64,000 nt of DNA, taken from NCBI GenBank assembly GCA_029202405.1, contig CP119312.1:563001-627000 (forward strand), read 5' to 3'. Origin of the DNA: Candidatus Devosia phytovorans (GTDB lineage: Bacteria; Pseudomonadota; Alphaproteobacteria; Rhizobiales; Devosiaceae). Shown in pieces: positions 7,272-15,662 of the stretch (the stretch's first letter is position 1; each line of letters starts with the position of its first letter). The notes under the pieces were generated by a model. That model made no database searches. It saw only the letters and a list, made by a program, of their open reading frames with translations, and had not been told where the DNA came from. A program made the position numbers and the translations under genes.

Positions 7272-8504
7272 TCAGCCGTCCTGCAATCTCTCGCGCTGGC
7301 CGAGCAGATAGTGCCGCACCGCGTCTTCGCCGGTAAGGCCAATGGCCAAGGTCAGCGCCTCGTGGGCGTCCGCCTTGCGGCCGGCCAGGGCAAGCAGGTG
7401 TCCGCGCGCGGCCCAATAGGGCTGGTACTGGGCCATGCGCCTGTCATCGGCGATGGTGTCGAGATTGGCAAGGGCGGCCTCGGGTCCTTCGGTTTCGGCC
7501 AGTGCAACGGCGCGGTTGAGCAGGACGACGGGGGAGTTGGTGAGCTTGAGCAGTACGTCATAGAGCGCGACCACGGCTTGCCAATTGTCCCTGCCGCTGA
7601 TGCGGCGGGCAATGTGGGCGGACTGGATGGCGGCTTCGATCTGATAGCGGCCGGTGGGCCCTGCTTGATTTGCCGCGTGCAGCAGCGATTCTGCGGTGAC
7701 GATCTGCTCCTCGTCCCAGAGTGTGATGTCCTGGCTGCCGAGAGGCACATAGGCGCCCGCGGCATCGCGCCGGGCGTTGCGGCGGGCCTCGGCATAGAGC
7801 ATCAGCGCCAGCATGCCCTTTGCTTCTGGCTCGTCGGGCAGCAACGAGACGACCAGGCGTCCCAGCCAGATCGCCTCGCCGGCCATGCGTTCGGCAGAGG
7901 TGTCGCCGATCTCGGTCCAGCCCTTGGCATAGGCGGCATAGATGGCCTCGAGCACCGCATCGAGCCGGCCTGGCAAGTCCTCGCGTTCGGGAATAGCAAA
8001 GGGAATGCCGGCCTCGCGGATGCGCGTCTTTGCCCGCACCAGGCGCTGGCCCATGGTGGCAGGCGGGATGAGGAAGGCCGCGGCTATGTCGGTCGCCGTC
8101 ATGCCGAGCACGGTCTGCAGGATCAGTGGCGAGCGCATGGCCGGCTCCATCTCCGGATGGGCACAGGCAAACATCAGTGCCAGGCGCCGATCTGCGATGG
8201 CATCGGGATTGGCGGCGAGGTCGTCGAGTTCATCGCGCATCATCTGGATATGCACCTCCCCGTCGCTGCGGGTCCGTCGCCGGCGCATGGCATCGGTCTG
8301 GCGGCGGCGGGCCACGGTCAAAAGCCAGCCATCGGGATTGGCGGGTACGCCCTCCTGCGGCCATGACTTGAGCGCGCTGGCAAAGGCTTCCGCCAGCGCA
8401 TCCTCGGCGCCCGCCACGTCGCGGGTGCGAGCGGCGAGCAGGGCCAGCAGGCGGCCATAGCTTTCACGGGCCAGGCGCTCTGCCGTCCTGCTCGCGGTCT
8501 CCAT
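7272..8504 (-). CDS. ECF42-like RNA polymerase sigma factor with TPR-type C-terminal extension
   Basis: The product is 410 residues. Residues about 10-75 are a sigma-70 region 2 (DVAGAEDALAEAFASALKSW, GWLLTVARRR), and about 105-160 a region 4 (ILQTVLGMTATDIAAAFLI). The remaining 240 residues are a helical, TPR-like extension (DUF6596), the signature of the ECF42 group, which uses the extension instead of an anti-sigma factor and is genetically linked to DGPF-domain proteins. Here two DGPF genes lie directly upstream. ATG 8504 overlaps the preceding stop by one base (TAATG), so it is translationally coupled to the DGPF gene. Confidence 0.9.
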   Translation of the reverse strand: METASRTAERLARESYGRLLALLAARTRDVAGAEDALAEAFASALKSWPQEGVPANPDGWLLTVARRRQTDAMRRRRTRSDGEVHIQMMRDELDDLAANPDAIADRRLALMFACAHPEMEPAMRSPLILQTVLGMTATDIAAAFLIPPATMGQRLVRAKTRIREAGIPFAIPEREDLPGRLDAVLEAIYAAYAKGWTEIGDTSAERMAGEAIWLGRLVVSLLPDEPEAKGMLALMLYAEARRNARRDAAGAYVPLGSQDITLWDEEQIVTAESLLHAANQAGPTGRYQIEAAIQSAHIARRISGRDNWQAVVALYDVLLKLTNSPVVLLNRAVALAETEGPEAALANLDTIADDRRMAQYQPYWAARGHLLALAGRKADAHEALTLAIGLTGEDAVRHYLLGQRERLQDG

Positions 8505-8854
8505 TACGAGGCGCCGGGCTCGACAATGGGGCGAATTTCCACCGTCCCATATTTCGTGCTCGGGCAGCGATTGGCCCATTCCACCGCCTCCTCGATGGTC
8601 GGCACTTCGATGAAGAAGTAGCCGGCCAGCTGTTCGCGGGTATCGGCATAGGGCCCGTCGAGCACCTCGGTCTTGCCGGCGCGGCTGCGCACCACGGTGG
8701 CGCCCTTGGCCCCCGTCAGTCGCTGGCCGCTGGAGAAGCCGTCACCGGCCTTCTCCAGGGCCTGGTTGAAAGCGGCATATTCGGTCCATAGCTCCTGTTG
8801 CGGTGCCTGGGCCAGGGCTTCGTCGTCATGGTGGATGATCATCATGTAGCGCAT
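8504..8854 (-). CDS. DGPF/YciI-family protein
   Basis: The product is 116 residues, a ferredoxin-like-fold YCII-related protein. The DGPF hallmark reads LDGPYADTREQLAGYF around residues 65-80, followed by FIEVPTIEEAVEWANRCP and the EIRPI end. Biochemical function is unknown; in other bacteria DGPF proteins are the main targets of ECF42 sigma factors. ATG 8854 has a GGAGACGACAG ribosome site; the longer frame upstream has no family support. Its stop overlaps the sigma factor start, and a TGTCGA-N17-CGAC element lies just upstream. Confidence 0.9.
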   Translation of the reverse strand: MRYMMIIHHDDEALAQAPQQELWTEYAAFNQALEKAGDGFSSGQRLTGAKGATVVRSRAGKTEVLDGPYADTREQLAGYFFIEVPTIEEAVEWANRCPSTKYGTVEIRPIVEPGAS

Positions 8855-8897
8855 CTGTCGTCTCCAGTTTCCGGAGCCCTTGCTCCGACAAGACCAT

Positions 8898-8924
8898 GTC
8901 GCCCCGCCACGATCGGCTTCGACA
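8898..8924 (-). promoter_or_regulatory. Candidate ECF42-dependent promoter, proximal copy
   Basis: On the minus strand TGTCGA (8924-8919) and CGAC (8901-8898) are separated by exactly 17 bases, ahead of the DGPF-sigma gene pair. An identical arrangement occurs before the other DGPF gene at 9342-9368; both copies extend to TGTCGAA and CGACATG. The motif agrees with the published ECF42 consensus as I remember it (TGTCGA in the -35, CGAC or CGTC in the -10). Position and duplication are seen; function is inferred. Confidence 0.6.
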
Positions 8925-8949
8925 CTGGCGGCAAGAAAAATGCGTTCGG

Positions 8950-9300
8950 CTAGTAACCGGCGTGATAGGGGCGGATTTCGATCTTGCCCCAGGTGGCGGC
9001 GGGACATTGTGCGGCCAGCACCACGGCCTGCTCCATATCCGCGGCCTCGATGATGAAATAGCCGCCGAACTGTTCGCGGGTTTCGGCATAGGGGCCGTCA
9101 TGCACCTGAAGCGCGCCATTGGCGGTGGTGATGGTGCGGGCCGCGTCCGTGGCTTGCAGCGCGGCGGTGGCCACGAAGGCATTGGCCTTTTCCAGGGTCT
9201 CCTGATAGGCGGCCATCTGGTGCATGAAGCCGGCCATCTGTTCGGCGGTCAGTGCGGCGCCGCCCGCCTCGTCGGCATAGAGCATCAGCAGATATTTCAT
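8950..9300 (-). CDS. DGPF/YciI-family protein, second copy
   Basis: The product is 116 residues, the same length as its downstream paralogue. The hallmark reads HDGPYAETREQFGGYF, followed by IIEAADMEQAVVLAAQCP and KIEIRPY. The N-terminus MKYLLMLYADE is typical of the family. ATG 9300 has a GGAGAG ribosome site. It is the first gene of the three-gene DGPF-DGPF-sigma cluster and has its own candidate ECF42 promoter about 40 bases upstream. Substrate or ligand is unknown. Confidence 0.9.
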   Translation of the reverse strand: MKYLLMLYADEAGGAALTAEQMAGFMHQMAAYQETLEKANAFVATAALQATDAARTITTANGALQVHDGPYAETREQFGGYFIIEAADMEQAVVLAAQCPAATWGKIEIRPYHAGY

Positions 9301-9341
9301 CGCGTCTCTCCGTTTGCGGCACCATAGCCGCTCGATGACAT

Positions 9342-9368
9342 GTCGTGCGAGGGGAGGGCATTTCGACA
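9342..9368 (-). promoter_or_regulatory. Candidate ECF42-dependent promoter, distal copy
   Basis: On the minus strand TGTCGA (9368-9363) and CGAC (9345-9342) are 17 bases apart, upstream of the first DGPF gene. The pattern, including the A after TGTCGA and the ATG after CGAC, is the same as at 8898-8924. The two spacers differ in sequence, so the shared bases look selected rather than duplicated as a block. Confidence 0.6.
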
Positions 9369-9552
9369 TGCCATGCTCATGGTCCGCGCCAAATCGCCCC
9401 TGCGGTACGATGTCATTGCCGGGAGGCGATACGGCTTGACGCAGAAAATGTGCCGCTGTCCGAGAATGTTAGCGCCTGACATAATCCCGACATGACCGGC
9501 TGGTCATTGACGATCACGGGCCCGTGTTTTGGGTCTTTGGGGACCATATTGA

Positions 9553-9984
9553 ATGAAAAAGACGATTGTTATTGGCGCTGCCCTGTTTCTCGCTCTGGGC
9601 ACGCCAGCCTTTTCCGCGCCCAAGTTCTCCTTCGGCGATGATTCCAGCGAATATTCCAATGATGGGGAATGCGATGACCCACGGTTCGAAGGGGCCGGCA
9701 TGACGTCGACGCCGCTGCTGGAAGACGATGTGATGGCAGATGCATCTGACTGCCGGGCAGCCTTCGAAGCGGGCCGGTTGACGCTGCGCGGCATTGCCGA
9801 CGACGGCACCGTGGATTTTGGCGACGATGCCAGCGAATATGCCAATGACGGCGAATGCGACGACCTGCGCTTCAGGGGCGCCGGCATGACCGGCACGCCC
9901 CTGCTTGAAGACGACGTCATGCATGACGCCACCGACTGCAAGACGGCCTATAGCAAGGGCCAGCTCGAGCTGAATTTGAAGTAG
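9553..9984 (+). CDS. Secreted protein with two tandem acidic Cys-containing repeats
   Basis: The product is 143 residues with a signal peptide (MKKTIVIGAALFLALG, cleavage near TPAFSA). The mature protein is two repeats of about 55 residues each. Both carry FGDD.SEY.NDGECDD.RF, then G.GMT.TPLLEDDVM.DA.DC. Each repeat has two Cys and about a dozen acidic residues, suggesting a disulfide and possibly a calcium site; this is inference. The motif NDGECDDPRF recurs in uncharacterised bacterial proteins I have seen before, but I cannot name a function. It stands alone, facing prs. Confidence 0.8.
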   Translation: MKKTIVIGAALFLALGTPAFSAPKFSFGDDSSEYSNDGECDDPRFEGAGMTSTPLLEDDVMADASDCRAAFEAGRLTLRGIADDGTVDFGDDASEYANDGECDDLRFRGAGMTGTPLLEDDVMHDATDCKTAYSKGQLELNLK

Positions 9985-10053
9985 GATTGGTGGCGCGTCG
10001 GCCGGAGTGTCCTTCGGCCGCTTGTCCTTCGACCACAGATCTCACGGCCTGCC

Positions 10054-10084
10054 GGCAAAATCGCTTTACTGGAGCGATTTTGCC
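10054..10084. terminator. Palindromic hairpin, likely bidirectional terminator
   Basis: The stem GGCAAAATCGCT (10054-10065) pairs with AGCGATTTTGCC (10073-10084). Two further T-G wobbles would extend it around the loop ACT. It closely matches the hairpin at 4517-4541 (about 21 of 23 central bases), with the two differing bases both in the upper stem. It lies between the converging ends of the secreted-repeat gene and prs. Confidence 0.6.
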
Positions 10085-10096
10085 TGCGGGATGCTC

Positions 10097-11029
10097 TCAG
10101 TCAAAGAGACTGGATACACTCTGCTCACTCGCCGTGCGGGCGATGGCTTCGCCGATCAGGGGGGCGATGTTCATTCGGCGGATATTGTGCGCCGCCTTGA
10201 TCGCCGGGGTTTCCTCGATCGAGTCGGTGACCACCAGTTCCTTGAGCTTGCTGGCGGCGATGCGCTCTGCAGCGCCGTCAGACAGCACGCCGTGGGTGAT
10301 GAAGGCGGAGACTTCCGATGCGCCTGCCTTGAGCAGGGCTTCGGCGGCGTTGACCAGGGTACCGCCAGAGTCGACGATATCGTCGATCAGGATACAGGAA
10401 CGGCCAGAGACATCGCCGATGATGTTCATGACCTCGGACACGCCGGCACGCGGGCGACGCTTGTCGACGATCGCAAGATCGGTGCCGAGGCGCTGGGCCA
10501 CGGCGCGCGCACGGGCCACGCCGCCGACGTCGGGCGAAACGATCGTAGTGTTGTCGAGCTTGTAATTGTCGAGGATGTCGCGCGTGATGATCGGCGCGGC
10601 ATAGAGATTGTCGGTCGGAATATCGAAGAAGCCCTGGATCTGGGCGGCGTGCAGGTCGAGCGTGATGACGCGGTTGACGCCGGCCTCGGTGATCAGGTTG
10701 GCGACCAGCTTGGCCGAGATGGGGGTGCGGCCAGTGGCGCGGCGATCCTGGCGGGCATAGCCGAAATAGGGCAGCACGGCGGTGATGCGACGGGCCGAGG
10801 AGCGGCGCAGCGCATCGGTCAGGATCAGCAGTTCCATCAGGTTGTCATTTGCCGGGAAGCTGGTCGACTGCAGGATGAAGACGTCTTCGCCACGAACGTT
10901 CTCGTGAATCTCGACATAGACTTCCTTGTCGGCAAAGCGCTTGACCGTACAATCGGTCAAAGGGAGCTCAAGATAGCTGGCCACAGCTTGGGCGAGGGCC
11001 CGGTTGGAGTTGCCGGTCACCAGCTTCAT
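10097..11029 (-). CDS. prs: Ribose-phosphate pyrophosphokinase
   Basis: The product is 310 residues, the standard length. It makes PRPP from ribose 5-phosphate and ATP, the shared precursor of purine, pyrimidine, histidine, tryptophan and NAD synthesis. Visible motifs are the N-terminal KLVTGNSNRALAQ, the flexible loop region ADKEVYVEI, YFGYARQDRR, LDLHAAQIQGFF with the metal-binding His, and the PRPP loop CILIDDIVDSGGT near residue 215. It is the last gene of an lgt-MidA-pgeF-prs run on the minus strand, with a 126-base gap before it that may hold its own promoter. Confidence 0.97.
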   Translation of the reverse strand: MKLVTGNSNRALAQAVASYLELPLTDCTVKRFADKEVYVEIHENVRGEDVFILQSTSFPANDNLMELLILTDALRRSSARRITAVLPYFGYARQDRRATGRTPISAKLVANLITEAGVNRVITLDLHAAQIQGFFDIPTDNLYAAPIITRDILDNYKLDNTTIVSPDVGGVARARAVAQRLGTDLAIVDKRRPRAGVSEVMNIIGDVSGRSCILIDDIVDSGGTLVNAAEALLKAGASEVSAFITHGVLSDGAAERIAASKLKELVVTDSIEETPAIKAAHNIRRMNIAPLIGEAIARTASEQSVSSLFD

Positions 11030-11155
11030 GGGCTCGATCCTGTCTCAACGGGTCCGGGGGAGGAGACCCTTCAGTTTCGCGGGCACCTTTAGCGAGTCAT
11101 TTCCGGGGGCGCAACGCAACATTTGGATGACGTCAACATTTTGGTGAACGGGATC

Positions 11156-11920
11156 TCAAGCCAGCCCGATCACTGCCACCTGGCGGCCAGTCTTGCTGCC
11201 GTGATGGGTGGCATAGCGATGCGAGAAGAACCGGCCAGGATCGGCATAGGTGCAGGCATTGCGGGTGTCGATTTCGGTCAGCCCGACCCGCATGGCGTCG
11301 TTGTGGAGGAAGCGCGGCAGGTCGAAATGCTCGCGACCGCCGTCGGGAACGAAGAAGGCGCGCTCGGCATCGGCATTCAGGCTCAGTGCGTCGCGCATGA
11401 AGTCGGGGCCGACCTCGTAGTTTTCGCCGCTGATGGTCGGGCCAATGTCCATGGCTATGCGGCGGCGCTGTGCGCCCAGGGCTTCCATGGCGCGCAGCGT
11501 ATTTTCGACAATCCCCGTCACAGCGCCCTTCCAGCCGGCATGAGCGGCGCCGATGACGCCGGCATGGGGATCGACAAACAGCAGGGGCGCGCAATCGGCC
11601 GTCAGCACGCCGAGCAGCACATCGGCGCGGCGGGTGACGAGACCATCGGCTTCGATCGCGGCGTCGGGCAGGGCGCCCGCTTCGACCGTGACCACGCGGT
11701 TGGAATGAACCTGCTTCAGGGTGACCAGCGGGCCGCCGGCCATGACATCGCTGATCAGGCCGCGATTGGCGCTGGCATTGTCAGCCGTGTCACCCACCGA
11801 ATAGGAGACATTGAGGCTGGCATAGTCGCCGGCCGATACACCGCCCTGCTTGCCGAAAAAGCCGTGGCGAACCACGCCGGTGTCGCGAAAGCGCTCGGAT
11901 TGCAGAAACGGTAGATCCAT
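11156..11920 (-). CDS. pgeF: Peptidoglycan editing factor PgeF (YfiH family, polyphenol oxidase fold)
   Basis: The product is 254 residues. YfiH/PgeF enzymes remove wrongly incorporated amino acids from peptidoglycan precursors and were earlier called laccases. The metal-ligand pattern is present: KQVHSN near residue 70, TADCAPLLF around 125-133, and AAHAGWKG around 140-147. Its ATG overlaps the stop of the upstream methyltransferase gene by one base (TGATG), so the two are coupled. The pgeF-MidA-lgt order is common in alphaproteobacteria. Confidence 0.93.
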   Translation of the reverse strand: MDLPFLQSERFRDTGVVRHGFFGKQGGVSAGDYASLNVSYSVGDTADNASANRGLISDVMAGGPLVTLKQVHSNRVVTVEAGALPDAAIEADGLVTRRADVLLGVLTADCAPLLFVDPHAGVIGAAHAGWKGAVTGIVENTLRAMEALGAQRRRIAMDIGPTISGENYEVGPDFMRDALSLNADAERAFFVPDGGREHFDLPRFLHNDAMRVGLTEIDTRNACTYADPGRFFSHRYATHHGSKTGRQVAVIGLA

Positions 11921-13002
11921 CAGGCAAATCCCGAAGGGAGAAGGCCGGGGCTGGCGGCACAGAAGACCTTGAACAGGTCGCCCATCTGGTTGGAATCGAC
12001 AAGCCGCGCCCTGGCGCTGGCGATATCAGAGGCCGAGCCGGGATTGGCAACTGAGAGCTGCTTGGCGCGCTCTTCGATGCCCATGCGGGTCAGCCATTGG
12101 CCCTGGGTGGCCAGCGGTTGCACGGCAAGGCCCGCATTGGCGGCAAGGTTGCCCAGCGCTTCGAAATCGACATGGGCAGAGAGATCGGTTTCGCCCGGCG
12201 CGTCGAGCACATCGGCATAGCGGTGATCGCGCACGCCCTGCAGGGTCTCGCCGGTCTGGGTGCGGCCATAGCCATAGTCCACGGCCAGAATTGCGCCGCC
12301 CTGGGTCGAGACGATATGGGCGATCCGCTTCATCACTTCGCCACTGGCCAAGCCGATCTCGAACACGGCATTGCTTTCAGCGCTGGCGATGGCAGCGGGC
12401 ATGGCACTGGCGGGAATGGGCGTCGGATTGAGGCCAAAGTTGCGCTTGCCTTCGGACAGGCCCACCATGCGCTCGTGCCAGCCATCACCCATGCGGACGA
12501 ACTGGCGGATCGGCAGGGCGTCGAAAAATTCGTTGGAGATGACGATCAAGGGGCCGGGGCCGACCTTTTCGAAACTGTCGATCCACTGGGCGCCATAGGC
12601 TTCGAGCCGGGCATTCTGTTCTGCGATCAGGGCCGGATTGGTTTCGAACAGGCGCAAGTCCAGCGCATCGCGAAAACCTTCCGCCCGGCAGGCCACGCGC
12701 AGCATGTCGGCCATCAGCGTGCCGCGGCCAGGGCCGAGTTCGAGCAGGCTGAACTCCTTGGGGCTGCCCATCTGCTGCCAGAGGTTGACCACGAAGAAGC
12801 CGACCAGTTCGCCGAACATCTGGCTGATCTCGGGCGCGGTGACGAAATCACCCTTGCTGCCCAGGGGATCGGCAATCTTGTAATAGCCCTTGGAAGGATG
12901 AGTGAGGCACAGGCCCATATAGGAGGCGATCGACATCGGCCCGCTGGTGCGGATTTGCATGTCGATCAGTTCGGGCAGGGTGGGGTTGATCGTGTCGCTC
13001 AT
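11920..13002 (-). CDS. SAM-dependent methyltransferase, MidA/NDUFAF7 family
   Basis: The product is 360 residues, the bacterial counterpart of the mitochondrial complex I assembly factor NDUFAF7, which methylates an arginine of a complex I subunit. Family segments include GPMSIASYMGLCLTHP and GYYKIADPLG near the start, TAPEISQMFGELVG, the SAM-binding LLELGPGRGTLMADMLR near residue 100, and SNEFFDALPIRQFV near 155. The bacterial target is inferred, not shown. It overlaps lgt by four bases upstream and pgeF by one base downstream. Confidence 0.9.
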   Translation of the reverse strand: MSDTINPTLPELIDMQIRTSGPMSIASYMGLCLTHPSKGYYKIADPLGSKGDFVTAPEISQMFGELVGFFVVNLWQQMGSPKEFSLLELGPGRGTLMADMLRVACRAEGFRDALDLRLFETNPALIAEQNARLEAYGAQWIDSFEKVGPGPLIVISNEFFDALPIRQFVRMGDGWHERMVGLSEGKRNFGLNPTPIPASAMPAAIASAESNAVFEIGLASGEVMKRIAHIVSTQGGAILAVDYGYGRTQTGETLQGVRDHRYADVLDAPGETDLSAHVDFEALGNLAANAGLAVQPLATQGQWLTRMGIEERAKQLSVANPGSASDIASARARLVDSNQMGDLFKVFCAASPGLLPSGFA

Positions 13003-13853
13003 GCCGGCTGCCGCAATGCGCTTTGCTTGCGCGTCATGGCCCAGACGACGAGGCCGATGCCGCCGACGACCATGGGAACCGAGAGCACCATGCCCTGGGT
13101 GATCCAGGTCGTGCCATAGAGATAACCGAGCTGACTGTCGGGCAGGCGGAAGAATTCGACAAAGATGCGGCTCAGCCCATAGCCGATGCCGAAAATGCCG
13201 GCGACCATGCCGGGGCGGCGCAAGGCATAGAAGACGTGAGTGAAGACACGGATGACGAGAAACAGCAGCAGGCCTTCGAGAGCGGCTTCATAGAGCTGGC
13301 TCGGATGGCGGGGCAGGCCCAGCTCGTCGGAGGGAAAGACCACGGCCCAGGGCACATTGGTCGGGCTGCCATAAAGCTCGGCATTGATGAAATTGGCGAT
13401 GCGGACAAGAAAGATGCCGATGGTGGAGACCGAAGCGATCAGGTCGAGACCGCTCAGCCAATTGCCATTGCCCTTTTTCCAGGTGAACAGCACCACGGCC
13501 AGCATCAGGCCGAGCATGCCGCCGTGATAGCTCATGCCGCCGTCGAGCGTGTTGAGCATTTCCAGCGGATTGGCCAGATACATGGGCAGGTTATAGAAAA
13601 GGATATAGCCAATACGGCCGCCCAGCACGATGGCGAGCATGGTCCAGAAGGCGAAGTCCCAGATGTCCTTGGCCGCGAACGGCGGTTCGCCCTTTTGCCA
13701 GAGCCGGCTATTGGCCAGCAGCAGATAGCCATAGGCGGCGCCGAGGCCGACGCCGGCCAGATAGCCAAGGGCATACCAGCGCACGGCGAATGGGCCGATG
13801 GCAAAGGCGACGGGATTGATATCGGGAAAGGGCAAATGCGGCTCCTGCGGCAA
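12999..13853 (-). CDS. lgt: Phosphatidylglycerol-prolipoprotein diacylglyceryl transferase
   Basis: The product is 284 residues, a seven-helix inner-membrane enzyme that transfers diacylglycerol to the lipobox Cys of prolipoproteins, the first step of lipoprotein maturation. Conserved segments are YALGYLAG near residue 27, GGRIGYILFYN, MSYHGGMLG near 110, and the signature region RIANFINAELYG near 150. It heads the lgt-MidA-pgeF cluster and is divergent from the ubiK-like gene over about 93 bases. Confidence 0.96.
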   Translation of the reverse strand: MPQEPHLPFPDINPVAFAIGPFAVRWYALGYLAGVGLGAAYGYLLLANSRLWQKGEPPFAAKDIWDFAFWTMLAIVLGGRIGYILFYNLPMYLANPLEMLNTLDGGMSYHGGMLGLMLAVVLFTWKKGNGNWLSGLDLIASVSTIGIFLVRIANFINAELYGSPTNVPWAVVFPSDELGLPRHPSQLYEAALEGLLLFLVIRVFTHVFYALRRPGMVAGIFGIGYGLSRIFVEFFRLPDSQLGYLYGTTWITQGMVLSVPMVVGGIGLVVWAMTRKQSALRQPA

Positions 13854-13946
13854 TCGGCCGGACCATTGCCGCTTCGGCCTCTCTGGTCAAGTCGGGTCGC
13901 ATGACCTAGATAGGGAAGGCAGAAGGCCGAACCAAGAGAGCATGCG

Positions 13947-14201
13947 ATGAGCCAGAACAACAGGATCTTCGACGATCTGGGCCGTTTGATGAATGAAGCC
14001 GCCGGCGTTGCCGATGGCGTGCGTCGCGAAGTCGAGACCGTGGTCAAGTCGCAGGCCCAGCGCATCGTGGTCGACATGGACCTGGTCAAGCGCGAAGACT
14101 TCGACGCGCTGCGCGAGCTGGTCCAGGTCCAGGGCGAAGAGATCGATGCCCTGCGCAAGGAGCTTGCCAGCATCAAGGGCGCACCAGCCAAAGCCAAGTA
14201 G
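13947..14201 (+). CDS. ubiK: UbiK/BMFP family accessory factor
   Basis: The product is 84 residues. The C-terminal half is a coiled coil (DLVKREDFDALRELVQVQGEEIDALRKEL) preceded by an amphipathic helix, as in BMFP/UbiK proteins, which trimerise and assist the ubiquinone synthesis complex. The initial NRIFDDLGRLMNEAAGVADGV segment is diagnostic. The symbol follows the E. coli homologue; the role in this organism is by homology. The metallophosphoesterase start follows immediately after its TAG with no spacer. Confidence 0.85.
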   Translation: MSQNNRIFDDLGRLMNEAAGVADGVRREVETVVKSQAQRIVVDMDLVKREDFDALRELVQVQGEEIDALRKELASIKGAPAKAK

Positions 14202-14927
14202 GTGCGCTTCGCCGTCATCTCCGATATCCACGGCAATGCTATGGCGCTGGACGCCGTGCTGGCCGATATCGCGCGGCAGGGCATCGAGGACATTCTATGC
14301 CTCGGTGACAATGTCAGTGGGCCGGTGGATCCGGCTGGCGCTGCCGAACGCTTGATGCGGCTGAGCGGCCCGTTTGTCGCCGGCAATCACGATCGCTGGA
14401 CGGTTGACCTGTCGCTCAAGGGAAGCGGCAAGATCGATGCCTTCGCTCGCGGGCAGCTCGATGCGACGCAATTGGCCTGGCTCGACAGCCTTCCGGCCAT
14501 TGCAACGCATAGCGACAGCGTGTTCCTCTGTCACGGCACGCCCTCCGACGACGAGGCGCCCTGGCTCGACCGCTTTTTTGATGGCCGAACCACCACGCTG
14601 CCCAACGAGGCCGACGTCGCGGCCGAGGCCAAGGGCCTCGACTACGAGCTCCTGCTCTGCGGTCATACCCATATGCCCCGCTCGCTGCGCCTGCTCGATG
14701 GCCGGCTGATCGTCAATCCGGGGTCGGTCGGCATGCAGCTTGTGCACGGCTCCCCCGACGCGCGCTATGCTGTCCTTGAGCGCCGCTCTGCCGGTTGGCA
14801 CACCGTGCTTCTAGCCGTGCCCTATGATCACGCCGCAGCGGCGCGTCTGGCAGCGGCCAATGGCTTCCCGCAATGGGCGGCCTCTCTCACGAATGGCTGG
14901 GTCGGACCCGAGAGCCTGTCCTGGTAG
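14202..14927 (+). CDS. Metallophosphoesterase (calcineurin-like, YfcE/MJ0936 type)
   Basis: The product is 241 residues. All metal-binding motifs are in order: SDIHGN (residues 7-12), CLGDNVSGP near 33, GNHDRW near 60, CHGTP near 110 and CGHTHMP near 150, ending with the NPGSVG typical of small phosphodiesterases. The start is GTG 14202, placed directly after the ubiK stop; the ribosome site must lie within the end of ubiK. The substrate is unknown. Confidence 0.88.
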   Translation: MRFAVISDIHGNAMALDAVLADIARQGIEDILCLGDNVSGPVDPAGAAERLMRLSGPFVAGNHDRWTVDLSLKGSGKIDAFARGQLDATQLAWLDSLPAIATHSDSVFLCHGTPSDDEAPWLDRFFDGRTTTLPNEADVAAEAKGLDYELLLCGHTHMPRSLRLLDGRLIVNPGSVGMQLVHGSPDARYAVLERRSAGWHTVLLAVPYDHAAAARLAAANGFPQWAASLTNGWVGPESLSW

Positions 14928-15161
14928 GCAAAAACGCCCCGTTTCGGTGCAGTTTGGCTGTGTAAGTGGCTCTCGATGTTAACAGTCTGTTAACCGATGC
15001 GGCCTGATCATCCACAAGAGATTAGCGTCCGTGGCCTGCGCCGCGTCCCCTGAATCAGAGGGGAGGTGTAGGGTCATTTCATCAGGACGATTCGTAAGCC
15101 AAGTGCGTGCGGCCAGTTTCCTGCGTATCCAAAATCAGCCGGTTAACGGACGGAACCGTCT

Positions 15162-15662
15162 ATGTCTCTTTTGCACGTCGAGCCCGATCGCAATGTCCAT
15201 CCCGTGGACATTATCGAGCACATCGCTTCGATAAACGACTGGAACTTCGAGCGTCAGGACGCGGACGAGATTTCCATTTCCGTACGCGGCGGCTGGAGCG
15301 ACTACCACGTCTCGTTCAACTGGATGGAAGACCTCGAGAGCCTGCATATCGCCTGTGCCTTCGACCTCAAGGTGCCGGAGGGCCGGCGCCATGAGATCAA
15401 GCAGTTGATATCGCTCATTAATGAGCAGCTGTGGATCGGCCATTTCGACATCTGGAACAAGGAAGGCGTGGTGCTGTTCCGCAATTCGCACCTTCTCACA
15501 GGTGGTGCCGACGTCTCGCCCCAGCAATGCGAGGCGCTGCTGCGCTCGGCCACGGATAGTTGCGACCTCTATTACCAGGCCTTCCAGTTCGTCGTCTGGG
15601 CCGGCAAGACCGCCGCCGATGCGCTGAGCCACGTGATGTTCGAGACGGTCGGCGAGGCATGA
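15162..15662 (+). CDS. YbjN domain-containing protein
   Basis: The product is 166 residues, a cytosolic YbjN-fold protein (segments HPVDIIEHIASINDWNFER and GHFDIWNKEGVVLFRNSHLL). YbjN proteins are found alongside type III secretion chaperone-like folds and have been linked to stress and motility in enterics, but no biochemical role is established. Its stop overlaps the proC start by four bases (ATGA), and the YbjN-proC pair is frequent in Rhizobiales. The 234 bases upstream hold a GTTAAC-N5-GTTAAC repeat near 14980. Confidence 0.88.
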   Translation: MSLLHVEPDRNVHPVDIIEHIASINDWNFERQDADEISISVRGGWSDYHVSFNWMEDLESLHIACAFDLKVPEGRRHEIKQLISLINEQLWIGHFDIWNKEGVVLFRNSHLLTGGADVSPQQCEALLRSATDSCDLYYQAFQFVVWAGKTAADALSHVMFETVGEA

